Shown here piece by piece: positions 34,786 to 44,868 of a stretch of 64,000 nucleotides of DNA. The DNA comes from Physcia stellaris (taxonomy: Eukaryota > Ascomycota > Lecanoromycetes > Caliciales > Physciaceae), in the NCBI GenBank assembly GCA_018902385.1, contig JABSSW010000029.1, positions 186,001 through 250,000 on the forward strand, read 5' to 3'. Positions within the stretch are counted from its first letter, which is position 1. Each line of letters begins with the position of its first letter. The translations under genes and the position numbers were made by a program. The notes under the pieces are model-generated. The model did no database searches, had not been told where the DNA came from, and worked only from the letters and a program-made list of their open reading frames with translations.

Positions 34786-35258
34786 GGGGTCTTCACAGTA
34801 GCTTTTTTTCGACCTCGTAGACCTCGCAGACCTCGCAAGCAGAAATTCCCGCACCTTAGCGTGACTGCAGTTTAATTTCATCGGATCACATCCGACGCTT
34901 AATTCAGAATCTTAACGAGCTCAACAAGCTCTACGAGTACTCGTAATGCTCGTAAGCTAATCGGTCTCGCGAGACCGATTAGAGCTCGTTACTGTAATTT
35001 CGCGTTGTTCAACAGCACATTTCATCGCACAACAATACTACGCGCACACGATAAAAGGGCTTTTTCATACGAATAATACTGTACATTTCGATGTAAAAAT
35101 TCAATTCATCGTATCATCATGTATGATCATGTTATCCGTATGACAGAAAATAATAATAGGAATCTTGATGTTCCTTGGATAAACTGTTGCATGGTTTTAG
35201 CGTCTTCGCATAAAATTGGCCCGGAGCAAGGACGAAAAAAAGTTACTGTGAAGACCCC
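34786..35258. mobile_element. 473-bp MITE with 26-bp terminal inverted repeats and TA target duplication
   Basis: The left end begins GGGGTCTTCACAGTAGC at 34786 and runs to 34811. The right end (35233-35258) is its reverse complement with one mismatch in 26 bases. Both ends are flanked by TA (34784-34785 and 35259-35260), the duplication made by Tc1/mariner/pogo-type transposases. There is no coding capacity, so it is a non-autonomous miniature element. Inside lie a perfect 26-bp palindrome (34957-34982) and repeated GACCTCGYAG units near the left end. The family is not recognised. The transposase would have to come from a full-length element elsewhere in the genome. Confidence 0.85.
34957..34982. 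repeat. Perfect 26-bp palindrome inside the MITE
   Basis: CTAATCGGTCTCG is followed directly by its exact reverse complement, with no loop. A smaller 12-bp palindrome (ACGAGTACTCGT) lies 12 bases before it at 34933-34944. Confidence 0.9.
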
Positions 35259-35260
35259 TA

Positions 35261-36642
35261 CTAGCATCTAGCCGCACCTATTACCATATCTTTCTAGCTT
35301 GTCGCTCGCTAGACCTCCTCCGAAATCTTTCCTTGAGCATCACTCTTACCCAATTAAGTAAATAGAGCTGAATCTGACTCTAAGACACGAAGAACGATGA
35401 GGAAGTATCAATCGTATCATGGGTAGGCGTTTCTTCGGTGATTCGTGGTAGAGTAATGGCAGATGTTGGTGCACAATCCCTGCTGGGAAGAGTAGAGGAG
35501 CAAATGTGAGATTGGTTTATGCATTGGTGTAGGGGCTGAGGGTGATGTGGTGATATTTTATATCTCATGCTCTAATGTGATTGACGTACAGTAATTGGTA
35601 TTTGGGATCGTGGTACAGAATGAGTCCCTCTGAGATCGAAGGGTAAGAATGAATGGGGAAATAGCAAGTAAGATCTCCATTTGTAGATTCAATTCCGATA
35701 CTTTGTTTTCCCGAGAGATGCTATCTCCTGTCTTGTCCTGATAGACTGGCATACTTCTTCATTTCTTTAGCGAGAATCCTCCAATACTTCCCGAACCAAT
35801 CTGTAAAGTAGATTCGAAGCTATGCCATCGTATCTTGATACAAGCACTCTCTCCTTGATCGTTCTTTCGTTCCGTTTTGAAGACCGGGATTATATTTTCC
35901 TGCAGTGTGTCTTTGTATGCTTCCTCAGGATCTTTGCTAAGGTGTGCCACACCCACACATGGGCTGAACAACATCATAGGCTCCTGTCTTGCGAATGTTT
36001 TGACCGCGCTAATTGCGCTTGCGTTTCGTCGAATCCAAGCCTTGTGATTCACAGCTGAGATTTACTACCTGCACGGTAGGTGGGCAGGAAACCTCTTGCA
36101 TGAATAATCGTCCTCACGGCTTCTTCTCCCATGTTTTTACCTACTTTCAACCACGAGACTATCGACGCTTGTTGTCTTCACCTGACTGAGATTCTCACTT
36201 GATTGCCTGGTTTGCTCCTCCTTTAACATTGGATAGAAGAGAGTCTTTCACCTTACTTCGTGAGCTGCCGAGATCAGCTTGGACTTCAGTTCGCGAATCA
36301 GTCGTTGACCAACCTCAGTTCTCTTCTTCCATTGCGGGCCTCACTTGTTTCTCACCAGGTACCAGATTTTCGCTTCGTTTTCTGCTCTAATACACCTCGG
36401 CAGCACTCAGCTGTGAAAGTTTCACCTTGAATCACACGGTAGGCGGCCTCTTCACTGTCCCTTCCGTCATTTCTTCCTCATTCCGAGGACACCGTTCTTG
36501 CCAACGCAATCCATAATCTGACGACCACCTCCTGTTATCCATCTCTCTTTGACCAGCTAGACCAGCTGACGACGTACAGAATCTCATTGAATCTCAATTC
36601 CATCTGCTGCCTTAGCATTACACCATTGATCAACCAGCCACC
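35261..36642. other. Intergenic, no supported gene
   Basis: Short ORFs on both strands (35380-35568, 35558-35752 and 35759-36052 minus; 36199-36390 plus) carry no motif. The part nearest 36,643 would be the promoter of the next gene. Confidence 0.4.
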
Positions 36643-38512
36643 ATGCGGGCCTCACAAACGCGTCAAGAGACGCGTGCTCGAGAAAATATTATCCAGAGTA
36701 TGGAAGCCGCCCATGGACTTCTAAGTTCCAAGAGTTGTCAAATGCTCTCGAAAAAATTACCATTCAAGAAATTCCTGGCCTTTATGGCCGAGAAGGCTCC
36801 GAGACGATGGAGATGATTTTGAAGAATATACTCAAGAAGATGCCTAAGTCTACTCCCGGTGACCATGACGGAAAAGGGCGCAAGAGAGCGTCGGACGAGA
36901 CGGCTCGAGAGGAAGCTCGGGAGACGAAGAGAGCAAAGCTGGAGAGGATCAGGATGTTCGCGAGGGAGGCAGTTCCAAATGAAGAGAGTGAGCGGGTAAG
37001 TAAAAAGGCTCTTGTCGTGCACTCGCCCCTGGAGACATCGAGCATCGATGTTCCCTTTCCCAATCTCGGAATGAAAACGAAGAATGGAGCAGAAACGGGA
37101 TACTCCGAAGTAGTTTCCGGGAGCGAGCGCATGGGATACAGCTGAGTCCGCGCGTACTGCAGGGGCGGATGATGGTCGACTATTGTTGCTAATGAGCGTC
37201 TCTTAGGGAGTGCAACCCGTGCTAAGTACAGCTCATTCGATGGGATTCTGGAGTTTGAATCGTGGTACCACTCCGGAGCCGCTATTCTTTGGTGATGAAG
37301 AAGGGGACACAAAAGCGGATGAAAATGCGACGGAGGAAGCCGAATTGCAAGAAGAAGAGACCACCAGAGCGGAAGAACATACGACGGAGGAAGCAGAACT
37401 GCAGGAAGAAGAGGATACAAAGGCGGATGAGAGTGCAGCGGAGGAAGCTGAAGTGCAAGACGAAGAAGACAACGAGGATGCAGAAGCAATGGAACAGAAG
37501 GTCCAAGACAAGCCCAGAAAGCTGGAAGACTTCACGGCCTACCAGATCGAGGAGGGATTGACTCGCGGAATACCGGCGATTTCGGAACTTGTTGCTTCGG
37601 AATTCGCAAAGATCCCGCGCCTTTCGAATGGCCGCTACTCAGAGAAAGACGGCTCGAGGATTCTCTTTGCGTGTCAAAAACTTCAATTCGAGACCGTCGT
37701 TGATGCACTGAAGACTTTCTTTAGAGCACCGGCCAGGAAATGCAATCCGATCCCATCGAGTTGTGACGTAAACGACCCGTCGCACATATTTCGCATACTC
37801 AGGTAGGCCTTTCGGAACGTTTCTAAGGCTTTTGCATTGTTACTTGAATTAGTACTGCTGTGAGCTGATTCAGATTAGAGAGTGGAATGCTGACTTCAGA
37901 TTGTAACAGGAAAATCGACGGTTTCATCCAAGAACCCAAGGTGCATAGAGCCTTCACTCAGATGAGGTTTTCACAACCATCAACGCGAGGGCAGAAGCCC
38001 AAGGGTGCACCAATTATCTCGATCTCGTGAAGCAGCTCGTTGGTCAGGAATATGGCGCTGTCTCTCGAAATTATATGAAAGAGAAAATACAAGAATACCT
38101 CTCGGACTACCACAAGGGATGTAAGTGGCTGGAGACAGCTCAGAGCTTTGGGGGTACTGCAGCGGTGTTTATCATAATAGTTGCCGGTATGATGATATAG
38201 ATTTTCTGCGCAACTCTTGTCAACGTTAGCTGACTGTTTCCAGACATTGGAGCTGGAAAAGCGGACCATGACTGGACTGACTACGAGCGACGCTGTTTGG
38301 ATTTGGCAATGTCGTATCTCCCCAGTGTGAAGAAGATTGTGGAGTGCCTTGGAGCTAGTGCCTTGGAAGACTACTGCCGCCACGGTCATCTATCTAAGGA
38401 GAAGGTCAAAGAGCTTGAAGAAATGGAGGGAACAATGCCAGATCTGGATTCCGAGGATGAGGATCAAGAAAGCGACGATGACGATGATGAAAATGGAAAC
38501 GGAGATGAGTAA
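36643..38512 (+). CDS. Unrecognised protein with acidic 18-residue repeats; model needs two frame corrections
   Basis: Not a family I recognise. Supported pieces: ATG at 36643 (MRASQTRQETRAR...); a frame through 36735-36995 rich in Lys/Arg (KGRKRASDETAREEARETKR); intron GTAAGT...TAG (36996-37206); exon 37207-37801; intron to 37909; exon to 38120; intron GTAAGT...CAG; last exon 38244-38512. The middle exon holds three acidic 18-residue repeats and then a helical domain (EEGLTRGIPAISELVASEFA). The last exon ends in an Asp/Glu run (ESDDDDDENGNGDE). Two joins do not hold. Near 36,725 the ATG frame passes into another, and near 37,960 the frame reading IDGFIQEPKVHRAFTQ must change to reach DEVFTTINARAEAQG. 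Each is mended by one extra base in a short run. Basic and acidic tracts suggest a nuclear protein, which is inference only. Confidence 0.45.
37309..37470 (+). repeat. Three tandem 54-bp coding repeats
   Basis: Three in-frame 18-codon units: TKADENATEEAELQEEET, TRAEEHTTEEAELQEEED and TKADESAAEEAEVQDEED. DNA copies are imperfect, so the array is not brand new. Confidence 0.85.
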
Positions 38513-40767
38513 GGGAAGTGGGAGACGCTCACGAAAAGAAACCAGCTGCGCAGATTGACACCAAAATCCCAACAGTTCCCAGATGATGGAAAATTCTAAC
38601 CAAGGCCACTCCTCGCAAGGAGTCTTCTTCAAGCTCACCCTAGAGCTCAAAATATTCGAGGTCCCTAACAGCACCCTTTTTACACTTCTCGCATCGTTTA
38701 CAGCTATTGACAAAGCATAATTTTCATACATACTTGGCTGTCTTTCTTCTTTTTCCACGATATTGGTCAGGCCGGGCATGCTGAGGCTTTACGTCCTAGC
38801 CGTGCCCTTTCCGGGCTTACCGTTCGACTTGAATTCGGGCAGCAAGCAAAAAAAGGAGGATGGTTCAATTTTAAAGCCTCCTACGAAGCTGCAATCAGAT
38901 TTCCATCATATTCAGCTTATCTAGCATTGGTTGCGTCGTAAGTTGCAAGCATAGTTGATAGATCTTGATGAATGGTAGCTTCGCATTTCAATTCGAGCAC
39001 ATGATAGCTTGATTTTTAGTCAGTCGGTCGTTTACTCGCCTCTGCAAGAAATGAGTGCCAATCTTAGTGATCAAACAAGCGATTTCCAGACTCCAAAACC
39101 GACTGTAGAGCATCTTCAGAAAACGAATTGCCGATGGGGAAGCCGCCCTCCTTGGCTGCAACTGATCCCACGAGTGGAGGATGCTTATCTTGAGCCTCTG
39201 GTTCATCGACCCTTGGCGCAATGCTTGTAGCTCTCCAACGGGAAAGCTGGGGAGATGAATGAAACAGAAATAAGACATCTGGATGGTGTCATCAACCCTT
39301 CGAATGGCCTTGGAGGATAGGGTTTGCGTAAAGGTGCCACACGTTGTAGGCTTGGCTTTTCGGCATTCTGGGATGCAAGGTAAGACATCCCGTCCCTCTT
39401 CGGATCGACTTTGATGTCGTAGGACGAAGAAGTTGCAGTCGTGTTAACCCTACATAGCAGCAGCTGAAAAACGCAGATGCCGTGATTATTCCTATTGTCG
39501 AGATATGCATGCTGCGACAATGAAGACCTTCGATGCCGACGATGTTGTTAAAGACTAGGCTTGGCGGCTGCCACGCGTCGCTCGGGTTTTGGACGGTGTA
39601 GCCATGTAATTATCCAGTTCGAATCCTTTCCTCATATCTTACACTGCCCAGCGTACTCGTTCATGATGAGACAGGCCAAGGTCGCCATTGCGGCCGCGTC
39701 ATCCAAAGGTGGTCAGCTTTCACAATTTCTTTGGCTGGCATATAGCCTTGATAAGGGAGTATCTTGGCAGTGGATCTTTTCATGCGGATGTCCATATTTG
39801 ATGTCGAAAGCTGCGGAACCAGATTAATCGTAGTCGGGGGCGAAGCACAGCCGCCAAGAAAGGCTTGTGGATTTGATGATGATGCCGAGAGCTCGAAATC
39901 GCACATTTGTGGAGAAATCTCGAAGTCAAAAGATGGTACGATCAAGGGATAAGATGGCCCGAACTCCGAAGCAAGGAAAGCTCTCTCATCTCTAAGCGCC
40001 CAGGCGCTAATGTGCCTCAAGCAGATCACCCACGGTCCGAGGCCGTTAGGATAGTACAAACGCTCCTGTGTCCATGGCCACTTTCAGACAGCCAAGCTGC
40101 AAGAGTCGCTGACACTGCTGAGTGCTGACGCACACGGCGACTGAAGAGCAGAGCGGTCATTCGAGGCTCCGGCATAGCGCGAACAGGGACCAGGGTTCGA
40201 CAACGTCTGGGTGGGAAGCCAAGACCGACCTCTTCCGCTGGGCTTCCCATTTAGGGATCAGTGATCGGCCACCAAGTTTCAGATAAGGAAAGGTATCGAA
40301 GCCTTCGCCGCCCTAGAGCCTACGGACCGCTGGCTCGGTTTCTCCCGCTCCACCGGTTGTTTGTCTAGAGACCGACAAATGCTTGGCAGTGATTCCGCTA
40401 GCCGGGCTGTGAATGCAGATACCTGCTCACTAAGTCACTGCTCGTCCACGTGGGGCCCGGTGTTAGCATGCATCTTGCGGATATTAGGACCTTGAGGTCA
40501 CTGCTATTTAGCAATCCTCCCCGACCGCCCTGCTCCAGGGAGAACCGACTTTCAATCAAGAAACCTCGTCCGGCTCCATTCACCATCTCATTCCTCTTAG
40601 ACCTGACTTCTTCTGCACAGAGTCAGAGATCGAGAGTCAAGCCATCGTGGCAGCAAGAGCACAGTTCAACTTTCTGCGCATTTACCCAATTACCTTCAAC
40701 GGGAGATTAGAAGGTACTGCGTCCACAGCTCCAATTCTCGCCAGGTCGAGGGTCCATTGCTTCAGCC
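38513..40767. other. Intergenic, no supported gene
   Basis: 2.25 kb with only short, overlapping, motif-free ORFs on both strands (for example 38390-38779 minus, 39203-39520 minus, 39661-40059 minus). No repeat or RNA gene was seen. The 3' part probably includes the DUF1275 promoter. Confidence 0.4.
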
Positions 40768-41853
40768 ATGGATCGCCAGAATGATAGCCACCTTGCATCT
40801 ACCCGCGACGAGAAGAAGTCCTGCGGTAGGGATTCTCCCGAAGACACAAGAGTTCCCAACTCTCCAGATAAGGTCGCCCTCAAGGACACATGCACAACAC
40901 CAACCAATAGGAGTCCGCAAGGGAGTATGACCTTAAACGATTTGGAGATAGGCCAGAGTGCGAACGTCTCACAGCGTACATCGAAATCTCGGATACGACG
41001 GCACTTCCAAGATGATGTCAGCAAAGACTGGACCGACGTGTTGCTGCTGTTGTGCTGGTTCACCACCGGCTTCCTCGATAGTACGATCTTCAAAGGTATG
41101 CGAGATCAACGGCCATTCCTGAGCAAGGAAGCTAACACAATTCGCAACACAGCTTATGGGACTTTCGTATCGATGCAGACAGGTAGGTTGACGGCGATTC
41201 CGTGGCTACAGCGCCTTCCACTGACTACTGTTTCAGGCAATACCGTTCTGATTGGTCTCGGGGCCTCCAACGCGCGGTCGAACGAGCAGCCTTACCGCTG
41301 GGCTAAGTCCCTTACCTCGCTCATCTGCTTCGTGACGGGGTGTTTATTCTTTTCCAGATGCAGTCGAGCACTCGGAGAGTTACGTCGCAGCACGCTCATG
41401 ATATCCTTCCTCTTCCAGTCCTTGATCCTCCTCATCGCCGCTACCGTTGTCCAAATAGGTCTCGTCCAAGGCCGACTGGACCGCATCATCAACGATATCG
41501 TTTGGCTCCAAGAGATCCCAATCGCATTGCTCAGCTTCCAGGCTCCCGGCGGGACCTGCGGCAGTCGGCAGCTCGGATTCTTCGAGACACCCACCGTCGT
41601 CGTGACCACCATGATCTACGACTTTGCCTCGGATCCAAAGCTGTTTGCGCCGCTGAGAGAGAACCCACCCCGCAACAGGCGCTTCGGAGGATTCGTCGGA
41701 ATGCTCGTCGGAGCTATTGCTGGAGGGTGGGTCACGACGGCGATGGGCCATATACACGTTACCTTGTGGGTTGCTGCGGCGATCAAGGCTTCCATCGGAC
41801 TGGCTTGGGTTGTGTGGCCGAAGAAAGAGAGAACGAAACAATGGGGACATTAG
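40768..41853 (+). CDS. DUF1275 (YoaK-like) integral membrane protein
   Basis: Exons 40768-41095, 41153-41182 (a 30-nt micro-exon) and 41237-41853 give 324 aa. Introns are GTATGC...CAG and GTAGGT...CAG, both phase 1. A polar N-terminus of about 85 residues precedes six predicted helices: WTDVLLLLCWFTTGFLDSTI, then AYGTFVSMQTGNTVLIGLG, SLICFVTGCLFFSR, LMISFLFQSLILLIAATVV, FGGFVGMLVGAIAGGWV and TLWVAAAIKASIGLAWVVW. The sequence FVSMQTGNTV followed by a long central segment ending PTVVVTTMIYDFASDP is the DUF1275 signature shared with bacterial YoaK. In these proteins the T-G-N motif lies at the end of helix 2. No biochemical role is established for the family, and transport is a guess. The micro-exon encodes precisely part of that conserved motif, supporting the model. 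Confidence 0.83.
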   Translation: MDRQNDSHLASTRDEKKSCGRDSPEDTRVPNSPDKVALKDTCTTPTNRSPQGSMTLNDLEIGQSANVSQRTSKSRIRRHFQDDVSKDWTDVLLLLCWFTTGFLDSTIFKGMRDQRPFLSKEANTIRNTAYGTFVSMQTGRLTAIPWLQRLPLTTVSGNTVLIGLGASNARSNEQPYRWAKSLTSLICFVTGCLFFSRCSRALGELRRSTLMISFLFQSLILLIAATVVQIGLVQGRLDRIINDIVWLQEIPIALLSFQAPGGTCGSRQLGFFETPTVVVTTMIYDFASDPKLFAPLRENPPRNRRFGGFVGMLVGAIAGGWVTTAMGHIHVTLWVAAAIKASIGLAWVVWPKKERTKQWGH

Positions 41854-42887
41854 CTGCTTCGCGAAATATAAAATCAGATAGAAGGACAACGGGACCACAG
41901 AACTTAGGGCGTTGGGAAGACAATATAGCGCTGAAGCTAGAGCCGGAGAGATTCTCAGGGTTTATAACGAGATGATATGACTGGACGATTAGATGATAAG
42001 ACGACTAGCATTAGCATTCGACGGTACCAAATGGCATTTCTTTGGGCACCTAGACCGTCAGAAACGAATACTTCACATCCGACATGATTAGTAGAGCGTT
42101 GTCACGGGTTCGTCCACGGGTGTTCATATCAGGCTAGGTACTCCGTAATAGCAATGCTGTTTGGGCCAATCTCCTAGGAACCGATAGCCAGTGACGCGGT
42201 CGTTCAGAGAAAGATGAAACCTCGCCAACCTCTCATTCATTGGCCAATCGGATGCGACTCGCCATTCGTGCTGTCCGTATGAGATGAAGATTGGATTGTC
42301 TGACAGCTGCCATACCAACTAAAGCCTACATCGCTCATGTATCAGTACTCCAAGAGCCTACCTGTACCGCTGAAGGAGCCTCAACGCACCGCTACCCAAA
42401 TTCGCAAACCAAGCCAGCACGCGCTGAGAGGAGCCAAAACAAAAACAAAGCATTCAAAGCGGGGAACCGATTGGAGCATGCCAAGTCTTGGCAGTGATGA
42501 CTCAGCAAGCTTGGATCCATTCCTCCGCGGCATCATTCAAAGACTGGTCGCGATGGGTACTTTTCATAGATAATATGGTTTGTCTTGTCAGAGATAATTA
42601 GATGTTTGGATGTTCTGCAACTTTGGATAGGGTAAGGTATATAATGGATCATCGAGCGTGGTTTTTCGTAGATCAAGCAACATACGAACCATACTGATAG
42701 TGTTCAATCCGCGTAGTCAAAAGCGTATCTATTAAATTTAGGAGTTGATATCCCCCAGGCCGTGGCATAAGCCCTCGCATATAGGTGAAAAGAACATGCA
42801 CACCAAGATCCCTCATGGAAAACCAATAAAATGATACATTTCAGAATTTAACATTGAGAGAGCTAGACCCCATAGTTTTAATGGGTT
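41854..42887. other. Intergenic, no supported gene
   Basis: About 1 kb. ORFs at 42124-42318 minus and 42291-42573 plus lack motifs. The region becomes A/T-rich toward the fold-back element. Confidence 0.4.
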
Positions 42888-42889
42888 TA

Positions 42890-43303
42890 GGTTGGAAAAG
42901 TTTCTTGCATTTTCTTGGCATCCTCCTCCCAGACTCCCCTCCCCGAATTTTGTATGGTAGTAACCTGAGAAAGTTTTTCAATTGATGTTTCAACTACATT
43001 TTCAAGCATTTAAATCGTTGAACCCATAAATATTTCTGTATAGTCGTTTCTTGATGTTGTTTTATCGATTCTTCATTCAATGTCTCTCAAACAAGACTTA
43101 GGGTTAACCCTAAGATTTTGCGAAAAGGCATGTCTGGAACACCAAGAAAGGGCTATACAGAAGAATATAAGGCTTCAACGATCCATATGCTTGAAAAGTG
43201 GTTGAAATACCAATTAAAAAATCCTCTCAGGTTACTACCATACAAATTTGGGAGGGGGGGCCGAGAGGAGGATGCCAAGAAAATGCAAGAAACTTTTCCA
43301 CGC
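42890..43303. mobile_element. 414-bp fold-back (near-full-length inverted repeat) element
   Basis: The two halves are imperfect reverse complements over almost the whole length. The left arm starts GGTTGGAAAAGTTTCTTGCA and the right arm ends TGCAAGAAACTTTTCCACGC. About 55 bases of near-identity follow (TTTTCTTGGCATCCTCCTC, then TATGGTAGTAACCTGAGA). Further inward, TTTTCAAGCAT, ATCGTTGAA, TTCTGTATAG and TTTCTTG blocks pair on both sides. The centre is the perfect 18-bp palindrome CTTAGGGTTAACCCTAAG (43097-43114). TA flanks each end (42888-42889 and 43304-43305), consistent with a TA target duplication. The outer limits could differ by a few bases. It has no coding capacity. Transcribed from either strand it would form one long hairpin, so small-RNA production is possible but unproven. 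Confidence 0.82.
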
Positions 43304-43305
43304 TA

Positions 43306-44868
43306 AGTGACTATATCACGGTATTCATATTTGCACTTTTCGATTCCAGCTTCACTTATCAAGACTTCCGCCTCCTATCATAAGCCACGAATTCGTCGAT
43401 ATTATCCGTGAGGAGAGTTGCCAATATGTCTAGGTACTCCAGCGAAGTGGAGAGCTACATCGCAGATCGAATCAAGCGGGGACAGCAACGCGGCTTACGT
43501 TCAGATTATTAAGGACTTCTACCACTACCAATCCCAGAAGAAACGGGGATATGGTAGAGGCAGCGTGGTCTCGAAGCGCCAGGCCCGTTTTGGCGCTGAG
43601 GTTACGATCTTTCGATACGGCTCGCAAATTATGGTGGTCATCTTGTCCGCATAGTTGTTTCGAAGAAGCTAAACTGCGTTCCGGTAAGACTGGCTCTGGA
43701 GAGACGGTTGGAGCTTGAGCTTGCTGTGGAAGCGCGGAGGAATTTGGGACGCTCATGGCTGTGGTATGTCACTACAGCTGCTTGGCTTTTTGAGTGAGAC
43801 TTCGTTTTATGGAATGTCATTCTTCTGGAAATGAAGCAATGGTGGGATTTGGAGTAGATAGGGATAGAGACTCTTCTTCGCCGCTTTCTTTGCCTCGGCG
43901 GCTGGTTTAGGATAACTGAATGAAGAGGCGATTGACCCATATGGGACATATTTCGAGTCCACAGGTCTGTTCGGATCAGGAGGTTCAAAGGCGGGTGACC
44001 CTTGATCTGGCGAGTGATTTATATCTTTTGTCGGCACTTGTTTCGTCAGGAGCGCATGCGTCTAGAGCTTATTCCTAGTACCTACAAGCCATTCTGAAAG
44101 CGTCCTGGTCTGAAAAATGTTGATAAGAAAGAGCGGAAGAACGGCACCAGATGAAGCTTTCGCTCTGTAAACCTTGCTGTGATCGGATTACATATCGGCA
44201 ATCTCCTCTGCAGATGGCGACGTACGTGACCAAAGCGAGACACTCCATTCATGATAGACTATGTTGGACCCATGGTATTCTTTCCATGATCTGGTGTGGT
44301 GCAATTTTGCCCTTCATTCATTCCCATTAATACACTCATCCTGGCAAGACGTGGCTCCGTCCCGGGCACGAAGCATATGACTAGACCTGATTCAAAAATC
44401 CTCTTTTGGTTTTCTCTTAGTTTGGGCAATCCCGGGTCTGTCAGAGGATTTTCGAAAATCGCATCACTTAATACAAGGGCATGAGATATGGGATCTTTCG
44501 TGCCATTATCGGAATACCGCCGTGATTTTCCGTATCGCTTACCAGCTCTGCTTTTGGTTCGTTCTTGAACTCCATCATCCGACGCCGGATTCCACAGAGG
44601 GGTTCCTTCGTACGTAGTGAACTGAGCGAGTTCGTGCGTGTTCTAATATCTCGGCTTGATGTTGGAGATTTTCAATGTGGAATGTAGGGAGGAGGAAAAG
44701 GTGCTCATGGATGTAAGATTAGTCGTCCATTAAGCGGAGGGTCTTCCTCTTCTTATTTCAGCCTTTCCCCTTCAAGTCAATGTTCGAGCCTGCTTCGTCA
44801 CTCTCGTCAGTCCTTTCCGTGTGCCTTTTGCCTCGTCTATGACGGATCTCTCTCATCAGGTTGCTCCT
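43306..44868. other. Intergenic; weak hypothetical ORFs only
   Basis: A 76-codon minus ORF at 43807-44037 (MPTKDINHSPDQGSPAFEPP...) has a coding-like, Pro/Lys-rich composition and might be the first exon of a small gene continuing into 43472-43756. However, no good splice pair joins them. Nothing else was seen. Confidence 0.35.

Noticed and set aside
37262-37561. Lys/Arg-rich ORF overlapping the acidic repeats in another frame
   Set aside because: It is the frame-shifted shadow of the acidic repeat array.
40180-40260. GGTTCGA-type T-loop suggesting a tRNA
   Set aside because: No matching acceptor stem or anticodon arm could be folded around it.
43472-44037. Possible two-exon small gene on minus
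   Set aside because: No GT-AG pair joins the two open pieces in phase; composition alone is weak support.
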